Shown: one piece after another, positions 36,579 through 44,276 of the stretch
How positions within the stretch are numbered: the first letter of the stretch is position 1
Layout of the letters: each line of letters opens with the position of its first letter
Source of the DNA: Pseudogracilibacillus sp037071985
GTDB lineage: Bacteria; Bacillota; Bacilli; Bacillales; Amphibacillaceae
NCBI RefSeq assembly: GCF_037071985.1
Contig: NZ_JAXHDF010000003.1
Coordinates: forward strand, 310,001-374,000
Reading direction: 5' to 3'
DNA length: 64,000 nucleotides
The notes under the pieces: generated by a model
Databases searched by the model: none
Told to the model about the DNA's origin: nothing
Seen by the model: the letters and a program-made list of their open reading frames with translations, nothing else
Translations under genes and position numbers: made by a program

Positions 36579-37336
36579 TGAACAATATATCGTTAATTTT
36601 ATTATTAGTAAAAAAAAGACTGACACCATTAATTAAAAATCCTATAGGGATTCTCATTTCAATGTTCCAACCTTTGATTTTTCTTGTGTTATTTGGGACG
36701 ATATTTTCAAGTGTTTTTTCTACTTCTGGATTTGACAATACAAGTTATGTAGCATATATCCTACCCGGAATTTTAATTATGAATGCTTTATTTGGCGGAA
36801 TATATCTAGGTATGAGCACCTTAGATGATATAAGAGAAGGGATATTTAGTCGATATTTAGTAGCACCTAAGAGTAACTTGTTTTTTATTGCTGGTGATTT
36901 AGTTTATATTTTTATTTTCCAAATGATTCAATCTTTTTTATTAGTGGTTATTGGCTTTTTTCTGGGTTTTAAACTACCATCAGGAATCATTCATCCAATC
37001 ATTTTTCTTATGACTCCAGCATTGTTTTCTTGTATAATTGGAACTATTTCTATAGGAATTGCGGTTCTAACCAAGAAGCACTCAACAATGATTTCTGTGA
37101 TGCAGTTTTTATCATTTCCGTTGATTTTCTTATCGTCAGCCTTTATGCCAAGCAATTTATTGCCAAAATGGATAAGTATTATATCATGGATAAATCCAGT
37201 TGACTGGGTAGTCAGAGCATCACAATCAACATTCAACCATTCATTGGCAATGAACTACTATTTGCTGATTGTCTTAAGTCTTTTTATTGCTGTTTTCTTT
37301 TGTAAGTTCACGTATGATGTTCAACGAAAAAAGTGA
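36578..37336 (+). CDS. ABC-2 type exporter permease
   Basis: A 252-residue protein with six predicted spans in ABC-2 arrangement and the family block around PGILIMNALFGGIYLGMSTLDDIREG. It starts at the base overlapping the ATPase stop (TAATG). It is the membrane partner of the DrrA-like ATPase, giving an exporter of drug or peptide type. Confidence 0.9.
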   Translation: MNNISLILLLVKKRLTPLIKNPIGILISMFQPLIFLVLFGTIFSSVFSTSGFDNTSYVAYILPGILIMNALFGGIYLGMSTLDDIREGIFSRYLVAPKSNLFFIAGDLVYIFIFQMIQSFLLVVIGFFLGFKLPSGIIHPIIFLMTPALFSCIIGTISIGIAVLTKKHSTMISVMQFLSFPLIFLSSAFMPSNLLPKWISIISWINPVDWVVRASQSTFNHSLAMNYYLLIVLSLFIAVFFCKFTYDVQRKK

Positions 37337-37346
37337 AAGGAATATG

Positions 37347-37377
37347 TTGACTCTTACCTTAGAGGATACCTTAGTAT
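37347..37377 (+). promoter_or_regulatory. MerR-type promoter of the TipA-like regulator gene
   Basis: TTGACT (37347-37352) and TAGTAT (37372-37377) are separated by 19 bases, with the same AGAGGATA word in the spacer as at 35560. The regulator thus probably controls itself and the exporter. Confidence 0.65.
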
Positions 37378-37403
37378 AAAGTACATGGAAAGGAGGAAAG
37401 GAG

Positions 37404-38150
37404 ATGTACACCGTTCACGAAGTTGCAAAGATAGCTCATACAACAGTGAAGACACTACACTATTATCACAAAATAGGTCTTTTGATACCGGAGGAAATTA
37501 CAGAAGCTGGTTATCGTTTATACGGAAAAAAAGGTGTAGAACGACTACAGCAAATCCTCTTTTACAAGGAACTGGATTTTCCTCTCAAAGAAATTAAAAA
37601 ATTATTAGATGGAGAAATCGACAGAGAAAATACATTGATACAGCAAAAATATTTATTAGAACAAAAAATCGATCGGTTTAAAGGATTGATCGAGACGATC
37701 AATTCTTCTATTAAAAGTGCTAAGGAAGGAGTTGATTTAGATATGGAAACAATGTTTAAAGGTTTTGAGACGGAAGAAGAATGGCAAGAAGCCTTAAAAG
37801 AGCAAAAAGAACATTTGGAAAAAGAATATGATTTCGATTTATCGAATCAATCAATTAATGTAAAATCAATGAACGATTCTGCTGTGGAAGCACAGTCATT
37901 TAATGAAGATATGATCCGGTTCTTACAAGAAGGTTTTTCAGTAAATGATCCCAAAGTCTTGGACCGTGTAAATGAGCATCTACTTTTTTTGAAGAAATTA
38001 GGTCATCCATCAACACCACAAGATTTTCTAAATCAGACAGAGCTTTTTATCGTTGATGATTTTCATAGGAATATGCTTGAGCAGTGGCAAGTGGGTTACG
38101 CTTATTTTCTAAACAAGGTTGCAGCTAACTATTTGGAAAATACTAAATAG
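37404..38150 (+). CDS. MerR family regulator with TipAS antibiotic-recognition domain
   Basis: An N-terminal MerR winged helix (MYTVHEVAKIAHTTVKTLHY, about 1-70) and a coiled coil (about 75-115) precede a TipAS-type C-terminal domain (about 130-245). Such proteins bind thiopeptides or other antibiotics and activate efflux genes. AGGAAAGGAG precedes the ATG. It ends the exporter operon. Confidence 0.9.
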   Translation: MYTVHEVAKIAHTTVKTLHYYHKIGLLIPEEITEAGYRLYGKKGVERLQQILFYKELDFPLKEIKKLLDGEIDRENTLIQQKYLLEQKIDRFKGLIETINSSIKSAKEGVDLDMETMFKGFETEEEWQEALKEQKEHLEKEYDFDLSNQSINVKSMNDSAVEAQSFNEDMIRFLQEGFSVNDPKVLDRVNEHLLFLKKLGHPSTPQDFLNQTELFIVDDFHRNMLEQWQVGYAYFLNKVAANYLENTK

Positions 38151-38465
38151 TAAAGAGTTGTAAATAGACATTTATCAGTATTTCAAAGGATTCAGGCATT
38201 GACGAAAAACTGTACGAACTATCTTTAGGGTCAGTGGACGATGGGGGCTAATGTTTTGATTATACGGTATATTTCTTCACCCACTATTACAACAGAAGAA
38301 CCGTTGTTTGTTAGAGTAAAAACGATATACAACTAAGATACAAGCGGCGGTTTTGAAAGTGACAAAATAAAAAACCGTCGTTTTTCCTTTTAAAAATAGG
38401 ATTACGGAAGGTGTATTAAGTTTGCTCTTTTTAAAGGACATGGCGGTATAAAGGAGGTTATCGCC
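38151..38465. other. Non-coding stretch after the regulator gene
   Basis: It contains AGACATTTATCA (38166-38177), also found at 35449-35460 on the other side of the exporter cassette, and a strong terminator at 38345-38385. Otherwise I see no gene. Confidence 0.45.
38345..38386 (+). terminator. Terminator before the regulatory module
   Basis: CGGCGGTTTT (38345-38354) pairs with AAAACCGTCG (38371-38380), including a G-U pair, and is followed by TTTTT. Confidence 0.75.
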
Positions 38466-38630
38466 GTGTTTATTTATACTTATCTTGATTGGATTTCAAT
38501 CGATTTATCAAGAAAAATCTTGGATTGTTATGGGATGATTAGAGCTGTAATGTGCCAACAAACAATGTCTAATAATATATCAATCTTTATGACCAACTGG
38601 CTTATGTTCAGTTGGTTTTTTTGTGCCTAA
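38466..38630 (+). CDS. Small ORF / possible leader peptide overlapping an attenuator
   Basis: A 54-codon frame starts with GTG 7 bases after a full AAAGGAGG and begins with an aromatic-rich VFIYTYLDW. Its last 13 codons run through the terminator hairpin at 38592-38616. Translation of the end would melt that hairpin, as in leader-peptide attenuation ahead of Tn916-type genes. No protein family is recognised. It may be purely regulatory. Confidence 0.5.
   Translation: MFIYTYLDWISIDLSRKILDCYGMIRAVMCQQTMSNNISIFMTNWLMFSWFFCA
38592..38621 (+). terminator. Attenuator before the sigma-like gene
   Basis: A perfect 8-bp stem ACCAACTG (38592-38599) with CAGTTGGT (38609-38616) is followed by a T-run. 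It lies inside the end of the small leader frame. Confidence 0.75.
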
Positions 38631-38748
38631 TAAAGATATCTTTTGAAATTTTCACTTCTATTTTTGGCATTTCATAAAAAATCTTGTTGAAGGTTATGAA
38701 AGGGGAAATCATCACCCACCTTTGCAGTTGCGAAGGGAGAGAAAATGC

Positions 38749-39186
38749 ATGAAAGAACCAGATCGTACCGAGTGGCAAGTTCGCTGTGCATTTAATGCTT
38801 TTTGTAAACGTGTATTGAAGAATGAAGCAATCAATATTTTCAACGAAAGACAACAACGACAAGCAAAGGAGATGACATTTTCTGATCTCACACCACAAGA
38901 AGAAAATCAACTCTATATCTTAGATAAGCAATATGAAGGAGAAGAAGGACAAAGTTTTCAAGTGGTTGGAAAGAAAATAACTCCGAAATTACTCGCTGAA
39001 GCGTTGCGTACTTTGCCAATAGAAAAGCGTAAGACAGTCCTACTATACTATTTTTTTGATAAATCAGATGTAGAAATAGCCGAACTACTAGAGATTCCTC
39101 GTAGTACGGTTCAGTATAGACGGACAAGCTCTTTTAAAAGGTTAAAGCGATTTTTGGAGGAACATGCAGATGACTGGGATGATTGA
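38749..39186 (+). CDS. Sigma-70 region-4-like regulator (Tn916 Orf7-like)
   Basis: A 145-residue protein whose C-terminal half is a sigma region-4 HTH: LRTLPIEKRKTVLLYYFFDKSDVEIAELL then EIPRSTVQYRRTSSFKRLKRF (motifs split at residue ~115). In Tn916 the matching Orf7 with Orf8 controls excision and transfer. The ATG at 38749 lies 9 bases after AAGGGAG; the TTG at 38722 is upstream of that site. A truncated, about 90 percent identical copy of gene and leader is at 49746-50009. It overlaps the next gene. Confidence 0.88.
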   Translation: MKEPDRTEWQVRCAFNAFCKRVLKNEAINIFNERQQRQAKEMTFSDLTPQEENQLYILDKQYEGEEGQSFQVVGKKITPKLLAEALRTLPIEKRKTVLLYYFFDKSDVEIAELLEIPRSTVQYRRTSSFKRLKRFLEEHADDWDD

Positions 39187-39424
39187 TGCTAACACAAAAG
39201 ACAACGAATGTGGCTTATTACCGTATCCAATTATTTTAGCTGCAAATAAGGGTGATCCAGAAGCGATGAATTACGTTATTTTGCATTATGGAAGCTATAT
39301 GGCAAGTTTGTCTATGCGTAAACTTTATGATGAGCGTGGTAATACGTATTGGGGCATTGATGTAGACACACATGATCGTTTACGTTCGAAGCTTATGCAG
39401 GGCATTTTAGCTTTCAAGATTTGA
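39170..39424 (+). CDS. HTH domain protein (Tn916 Orf8-like)
   Basis: An 84-residue protein ending a two-gene regulatory unit. It has the YPIILAANKGDPEAMNYVILHYGSY core of the conjugative-transposon HTH family next to Orf7. The ATG at 39170 is 9 bases after GGAGG; the ATG at 39164 is too close. It overlaps the sigma-like gene by 17 bases, so the two are translationally coupled. Confidence 0.8.
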   Translation: MTGMIDANTKDNECGLLPYPIILAANKGDPEAMNYVILHYGSYMASLSMRKLYDERGNTYWGIDVDTHDRLRSKLMQGILAFKI

Positions 39425-39474
39425 TTACATGGTTAAGTTTTCCCTTTCACATATATTGTTCTTTGATAAAGAAA

Positions 39475-39760
39475 GCACGGAATATAACGCCGTGCAGTAT
39501 AGACCGAAAATCAGATACGTTCTACTGATGATGAGCTACTTGATTCATACGCCATGACCTTCGAAAGAAATGAGCGATTATCTATGAATCTAGGGCAATC
39601 GTGGTGGATTGCTGGCGATAACTCATTAGTAAGGATAATGATACTCCTCTACCGTCATGGTTCGTGCGTTCAAAGCGTCGCAAGCTATGAGTAGAGCTGG
39701 AAGAATACTTGCAGGGGTGAAATTCCCGTGGAGCTGCACCAACAGCCGTCTGATTTTTTA
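39475..39760 (+). ncRNA. Candidate structured RNA upstream of the DUF3173-int genes
   Basis: This 400-base gap has no gene but many nested complementary arms. GCACGG/CCGTGC lies at 39475-39495. A closing stem ATCAGA (39510) with TCTGAT (39749) runs into a T-run. Inside are GATTCATA/TATGAATC (39542/39583), GCAATC/GATTGC (39595/39607), CTCTAC/GTAGAG (39647/39691) and TGCAG/CTGCA (39710/39734) enclosing a GGG/CCC hairpin. The composition is also less AT-rich than its surroundings. The family is not recognised; it could be a regulatory RNA or a long terminator-type leader for excision genes. Confidence 0.6.
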
Positions 39761-39826
39761 ATAGTTTTAAATTATCGTTGTTTCTAGTATGTATTCCTCT
39801 GTTAGTGAAAGGGAGGTATATATTTA

Positions 39827-40033
39827 ATGAAGGAACTGATTACAAAAGATGATTTAATTCAACTTGGATATCCTAAATATACTTCGATACGAATTATTAG
39901 ACAAGCCAAACAAATCATGGTACAAAAAGGGTATCCATTTTATAATAATAAACGCTTAGGGCGTGTACCAAAAATGACAGTCGAATCGATTCTAGGTTGT
40001 GAACTAGAATTGGAGGAAGACAGTCATGGCTAA
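39827..40033 (+). CDS. DUF3173 family protein, excisionase-like
   Basis: A 68-residue basic protein of the DUF3173 type that regularly precedes integrases in Firmicute ICEs. It begins MKELITKDDLIQLGYPKYTS and has KRLGRVPKMTVESILG. The size, charge and position match recombination directionality factors such as Tn916 Xis, but the sequence family differs. GGGAGG lies upstream. Its end overlaps the integrase start by 8 bases. Confidence 0.82.
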   Translation: MKELITKDDLIQLGYPKYTSIRIIRQAKQIMVQKGYPFYNNKRLGRVPKMTVESILGCELELEEDSHG

Positions 40034-41234
40034 AACCAAATATGTAGGGGTTTATATTGATAACAATGGCCAATATTTTTATGAAACGGAGTTAGGAACG
40101 GATCGTATTACTGGAAAACGACTCCGAAAAAAAGGACGCACCAATCAACAAGGAAGAAAGTTTACTTCTGCTTTACAAGCCTATAAAGAATTAGTACGGG
40201 TGAAAAATGAATACCATCAAGCAAATGGTTATGGAAATTATCATATGACTTATGGTCAGTTCATGGATACCGTGTATATTCCCGCATATGAAACAGAAGT
40301 GGAAGAAAGTACTTTTTATGTTCGTAAACGAACGTTAGAAGGTATGAGAGATCGTTTTCTAAACATTGAACTTCGTTCTCTAACTGTAGAAGATGTCCAA
40401 CGTTATCGAACCTGGTTACTTTCTGATAAAGGAGCTGGGTATTCCCAAGCATATGCAAGTTTGGTATTTGGGATGTTTCGAAAAAGTCTGGATATGGCAG
40501 TTGATATGCAATATCTAGAAGTAAATGTATCTAAAAAAGTGAAAGCTATTCCTAAAGGAAAAGCGGTTGTTCCTTATTGGACAAAAACAGAATTTGAGAA
40601 GGTAATTTCTACAATCTGTCTGGATGATTTTTATGAACACTTATGTTTTGTGATGTTGTGGACGTATTTCATGACAGGCATACGGGTTAGTGAAGGGGCT
40701 GCCCTATGGTGGGATGATGTCGATTTTAAAAATAAGCGACTTCGGGTCCATCATTCCTTGTATTTACGAAATAAAAGTAATTGGAAGCGAAAAGATTATA
40801 CAAAAACAGAGGATGGAAAACGAATCATTTCTTTGGATGAAGATACGATACAAGTGTTGCAAGCATGGAAACAACGACAATCAAAAATAGGGATTGACGA
40901 TTTCGTTTTTAGTTATGATGGAACACCGATGATTAAATCGACGCTTGCAAGAATCATTCAACGCTATGCAAAACTTGCAAATGTTCATCGTATTCAAGCT
41001 AAAGGGCTTCGACATTCACATGCATCCTATCTCATTAATGAATTTAATGTTTCTGTTTTGATTTTGTCAAAACGTATGGGACATTCTAGTCCAGAAATTA
41101 CGTTAAAGCATTATTCACACATGTGGTCAGGTGTAGATGAACTCATTGCGGAAGAGATGACAGGTAACATTAATATACGAACAGCGGAAAAATCAGGTAT
41201 AGCATTTAATGGTAACCAAGCAGTAAAAAAATAA
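40026..41234 (+). CDS. int: Tyrosine integrase of the ICE
   Basis: Catalyses excision and integration at the guaA core. It has 402 residues: an N-terminal arm-binding domain (about 1-55), SAM-like core-binding domain (about 70-160) and catalytic domain. The catalytic Arg is in MTGIRVSEGAALWWDDVDF, the HxxR box is GLRHSHASYL, the second His is in MGHSSPEITLKHYSHMW, and the Tyr lies in KHYSHMW. It overlaps the DUF3173 gene. A decayed copy of its last third is at 54568-54912. att lies 84 bases beyond its stop. Confidence 0.95.
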   Translation: MAKTKYVGVYIDNNGQYFYETELGTDRITGKRLRKKGRTNQQGRKFTSALQAYKELVRVKNEYHQANGYGNYHMTYGQFMDTVYIPAYETEVEESTFYVRKRTLEGMRDRFLNIELRSLTVEDVQRYRTWLLSDKGAGYSQAYASLVFGMFRKSLDMAVDMQYLEVNVSKKVKAIPKGKAVVPYWTKTEFEKVISTICLDDFYEHLCFVMLWTYFMTGIRVSEGAALWWDDVDFKNKRLRVHHSLYLRNKSNWKRKDYTKTEDGKRIISLDEDTIQVLQAWKQRQSKIGIDDFVFSYDGTPMIKSTLARIIQRYAKLANVHRIQAKGLRHSHASYLINEFNVSVLILSKRMGHSSPEITLKHYSHMWSGVDELIAEEMTGNINIRTAEKSGIAFNGNQAVKK

Positions 41235-41235
41235 G

Positions 41236-41259
41236 TTCCGCCAGAAGTCCCGCCAAGAT
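41236..41259 (+). repeat. Right-end integrase arm-type repeats
   Basis: TTCCGCCAGA (41236-41245) and CCCGCCAAGAT (41249-41259) mirror the two words at the left end. A near-identical pair is present at 54914-54937. Confidence 0.6.
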
Positions 41260-41317
41260 AAGTTGAAGGTGTGATAAACGTTGATGTAACAATGTTTTGA
41301 CGTCACCTGCAAACTTG

Positions 41318-41329
41318 GAGTGGGAATGA
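41318..41329 (+). repeat. attR core (core copy 2)
   Basis: GAGTGGGAATGA matches 11 of 12 bases of the guaA-end core at 15342 and lies 84 bases after int. It marks the right end of the ICE. Confidence 0.8.
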
Positions 41330-41469
41330 CAGGGAAGGGAATCTACATCAACTAGTCTTGATTTAGATGGATTTCAGGCGAAATTATTTGTTTAGAGCAA
41401 TCTTTTCGCAAATAGTTCCCTGCCGAAGTGGGTTTTTGACCAAATATTAGGAAATAAAGAGACAAGAAA

Positions 41470-41510
41470 AAGGAGCTAAATCTTGAGGAATTTAGCTCCT
41501 TATTTTATTT
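41470..41510 (-). terminator. Terminator of the SIR2-HerA operon
   Basis: A 12-bp perfect stem AAGGAGCTAAAT (41470-41481) with ATTTAGCTCCTT (41490-41501), with A-rich flanks. On the minus strand it follows the last gene of the operon. Confidence 0.8.
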
Positions 41511-41523
41511 CACTAGATTATAA

Positions 41524-42129
41524 TTATATACCATCATTGATATAAACTATTTCTGAACCGTCTTCTCTATAACGAGGTTGTCTATTTCCTGAATCAAAGT
41601 TTTGTAGTACTCTAAAAATATTTTTACCTTTATCTAGAAATAGTGCTTTTGTGATATTTCCTCTATTGGTTTTAATTGTAACTTTTGCTTCTCTCTCTTC
41701 AAAATCATAGTAAGGGTTTGAGCTATGGAAGTGAAAATAGCCTCCTACAGAACTATAACTATCAATGTTTTGTGGGTAATCCAAACTATATTTTTCTTTT
41801 TTATCTTCATTGCCATTACTACGTGTGATGGTTGTGGAAACTAAAGATTTATTTCCCCTACCTATACCAAGAGCTACATTTCCAGCAATGTCTTTTACTT
41901 CTACATTAATTTCTAATAAAGTGCATGGGAGTTTTGAGTTGTTAATGATTGTTAACCACAAAAAATTGGGAATGTCATCTCTTGTACTGCTTCCAAACCA
42001 TTTTACTAATTCAAAGTCTAGATTAAAACGTTCCTCTCTAACGTTTTTTCGAGCAGCATAAATGCTAATACCTAAAGAAGTCAAAGAAATAACGATTGGA
42101 AAAATACTTATGATTAAAGACCACCACAT
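41524..42129 (-). CDS. Hypothetical membrane-anchored protein
   Basis: A 201-residue protein I do not recognise. One N-terminal membrane span (about 5-27, WSLIISIFPIVISLTSLGIS) is followed by a soluble part rich in beta-type patterns and charged residues. It is the last of four minus-strand genes behind SIR2 and HerA, before a shared terminator. It may be an accessory or immunity part of the defence operon, or unrelated cargo. Confidence 0.65.
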   Translation of the reverse strand: MWWSLIISIFPIVISLTSLGISIYAARKNVREERFNLDFELVKWFGSSTRDDIPNFLWLTIINNSKLPCTLLEINVEVKDIAGNVALGIGRGNKSLVSTTITRSNGNEDKKEKYSLDYPQNIDSYSSVGGYFHFHSSNPYYDFEEREAKVTIKTNRGNITKALFLDKGKNIFRVLQNFDSGNRQPRYREDGSEIVYINDGI

Positions 42130-42155
42130 TCATCAATCAACTCCATATATTTAAT

Positions 42156-42347
42156 TCATGACTTTTTATAAAAACACAAATTTAACTTAAGTCTAATTGT
42201 TTTATTTACTACATTTACTATGGGAATATTTTTGAAAACTCCTTCATTTAGAAATGAGTCAATTCCTAATTCAGTCATATCAACAACGGCATCGCTTAAT
42301 ACTGGATTAAATAATGTTGTTTTAAAAGCTGGAATAATTTTATCCAT
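42156..42347 (-). CDS. Small protein, possibly a truncated homologue of a larger family
   Basis: A 63-residue frame beginning MDKIIPAFKTTLFNPVLSDA. The pattern of an acidic helix and a GIDSFLNEGVFKNIPIVNVV segment resembles the N-terminal part of longer Firmicute proteins I remember only as uncharacterised. It may therefore be the start of a frameshifted gene, or a short real one. It lies 92 bases after HerA on the same strand. Confidence 0.4.
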   Translation of the reverse strand: MDKIIPAFKTTLFNPVLSDAVVDMTELGIDSFLNEGVFKNIPIVNVVNKTIRLKLNLCFYKKS

Positions 42348-42439
42348 ATTAAACCTTCAAATATTGGTTTCTTATACCAATTTAAATTTATATTGTTTCC
42401 TTAATTTACCTCAACATGATTACAATAATAATTACATTA

Positions 42440-44275
42440 TTATTTTGACCAAATATCCGTAAGTAAAATTGTATCGCTTTTTGGTCTTAGACGGACATCT
42501 TCAATATAATCGACATTTACAATAATCGGCATGGATACAGCTGTACCAGACACAATACATACTCCTTGTGCTAAAATTGGTAAAATAGATTTGGATATTT
42601 TGTCCATCGTTGAGATGGAGTTATCAATTATTTGTAAATCACGTTCATTTACTAATTTGTGCAAGAAAAAGTTATGAACTTGGGACAATATAGTCGGTGA
42701 TATATCAGCTGGTCTTTGGCTTGAAAGTGTTAAGAAAAAGGAAAACTTACGTCCTTCTTTAATGATTTCTTCAAATAAATCTAATCTATAATCTTTCCAG
42801 TTATCTTGCTCCCTCGCCGATTGAGTAGACAAGATATTATGTGCTTCATCAATAATTAAGTGAAGGCTTTTTTTGTTATCTATGTTACTCCGTTTATGTT
42901 GATCAAAATACATTTTACAAATAAGTAATGATAGTATTTTTTTAGCATCTTGATTTAAATTTTTAAGAGATACTATTTGCAAGAATTTTTGTTCAGAATG
43001 ATTTCTTACCAATTTAATATACTTTTTTATACTATTTATTCTAGAATAAATACGTTTAATTAAGGGATCTATATGATCAGGAATCACATTTCCATATAAC
43101 ATATCGTGGATTAATCGAAGTTCACAACGTATCTGAAATTCCTGAAATAAATCGATAGATTGCTGTTCCAAAAATGATGCAATTTCCCGAATATTAAGGG
43201 CTTGTTCATAAGCTTCACACCAATCACCATCAAAGTAATCCTGTGAATCCATAATAGCAAAACTAGCCTTCTCATTTCGAGAAAAAATTAGTGCTTTTAT
43301 AATAGGGCTTAAGAGTTCTGTTATATCAGGAAAGTTAGATTTTAAGGTATGAACTAATCTTTCTTTAATATCTGCATTTGGCTTTCCAGAAAAAACCCTA
43401 CTTATTAAAGAAACAACCCAAGTAGATAACGAATTCATACCATAACCATAATTGTTCATTCCACTCACTATTCTTGAAAGAAACGGCATTTGGGTTTGAG
43501 TAGTTGCTGAAAATAAAATTGATAACATTTCTACATCAAAAAATGTATTAGTTTCAATTGGGAATTTATGCGAATTGTCTTTACTTGAATTTAATTCGTA
43601 TATATTCTTATCTCCTTTGGAAATTCCAAAAGTTCTATCTTGGATATACTCTCCATTAAAATCTAGTACTAAAAATGAGCTAGACATTTTCAAATTGGGG
43701 AGATTATCCAATGAAAAGAGTTCATAGTATAATTTGTGTAATGTATTAGATTTCCCACTGCCTGTGTTACCAAAAATACCGATATGTGAAGCGAAAAATA
43801 AATTAACTGGAAGTTGAATCATATTTTGTTCGATTAAACTTTTTCCTATATCAATGGATATACCATTAGTTTCTTCGGCATAATTGTTAATGTAAATTTT
43901 ATTTATATCTTCGTTGTTTGGTATAGAGCATAAATTACCTATCATAGGTAAAAATGAAGCCCCACTATAAAATTTATTCTGTTTAATATATCCTATTGTC
44001 TGAACTTCTAACACTCGTTTTATAGTGCTTTTGGAGAACCTTTGGTCTAAATTGTATTCTTTAATGTTATTATTGATATCCCAAATTGTTTCAGAGTTTA
44101 TTCTAGCTACAATCTTTATGAACCCTTGGGAAATTATAACAAAGCTGTTTACACTTACATTTTTAATAAGATTTCCATTATGAATAAAAGTAGCATGATT
44201 TGTATTATCGAACGTAGCAATTTTACTTATAAAACCTTTAACTTCAACAACTATTCCAATTTCTAGATTATCCAT
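42440..44275 (-). CDS. HerA-like ATPase of a SIR2-HerA defence system
   Basis: A 611-residue hexameric-type translocase. A HAS-barrel-like N-terminus (about 1-90) precedes Walker A GIFGNTGSGKSNTLH (about 170) and DFNGEYI. Walker B with LIIDEAHNILS is near 465, followed by FFLTLSSQRPADISPTILSQ. The ATG at 44275 lies behind AGGTG and just after the SIR2 stop; GTG 44284 is less likely. HerA partners of SIR2 proteins form large complexes that degrade NAD or cut DNA on phage infection in characterised systems. Confidence 0.88.
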   Translation of the reverse strand: MDNLEIGIVVEVKGFISKIATFDNTNHATFIHNGNLIKNVSVNSFVIISQGFIKIVARINSETIWDINNNIKEYNLDQRFSKSTIKRVLEVQTIGYIKQNKFYSGASFLPMIGNLCSIPNNEDINKIYINNYAEETNGISIDIGKSLIEQNMIQLPVNLFFASHIGIFGNTGSGKSNTLHKLYYELFSLDNLPNLKMSSSFLVLDFNGEYIQDRTFGISKGDKNIYELNSSKDNSHKFPIETNTFFDVEMLSILFSATTQTQMPFLSRIVSGMNNYGYGMNSLSTWVVSLISRVFSGKPNADIKERLVHTLKSNFPDITELLSPIIKALIFSRNEKASFAIMDSQDYFDGDWCEAYEQALNIREIASFLEQQSIDLFQEFQIRCELRLIHDMLYGNVIPDHIDPLIKRIYSRINSIKKYIKLVRNHSEQKFLQIVSLKNLNQDAKKILSLLICKMYFDQHKRSNIDNKKSLHLIIDEAHNILSTQSAREQDNWKDYRLDLFEEIIKEGRKFSFFLTLSSQRPADISPTILSQVHNFFLHKLVNERDLQIIDNSISTMDKISKSILPILAQGVCIVSGTAVSMPIIVNVDYIEDVRLRPKSDTILLTDIWSK

Positions 44276-44276
44276 G

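Larger units (their letters stand above)
15342..41329 (+). mobile_element. Tn916/ICEBs1-superfamily ICE inserted at the guaA 3' end
   Basis: An apparently complete 26-kb ICE bounded by the core GAGTGGGAAT(A/G)A. Module order from left: MT-A70 methylase, DUF961 pair, TcpA, oriT, MOBT relaxase, TcpD, (metallophosphoesterase), ArdA, TcpE, VirB4-like ATPase, TrbL-like protein, CwlT-like hydrolase, TcpC, cargo, sigma-like protein, HTH protein, DUF3173 protein, integrase. All conjugation genes are full length and on one strand. Cargo replaces the tet(M) slot of Tn916. CCGCCARA arm-type motifs occur twice at each end (15444-15464; 41236-41259). Confidence 0.85.
40886..41329 (+). repeat. Integrase 3' end plus att, direct repeat copy A
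   Basis: This 440-base stretch, from inside int to the core, recurs at 54568-55007 in the same orientation with roughly 90 percent identity by eye. It shows that a second element of the same family once ended there. Confidence 0.8.

Noticed and set aside
28923..38465. tet(M) or another ribosomal-protection gene, as in Tn916
   Set aside because: No such protein is encoded anywhere in the window; the slot holds defence and exporter genes.
39524..39570. Hammerhead ribozyme core (CTGATGA followed by GAAA)
   Set aside because: The bases just after CTGATGA cannot pair with those just before GAAA, so stem II is absent.
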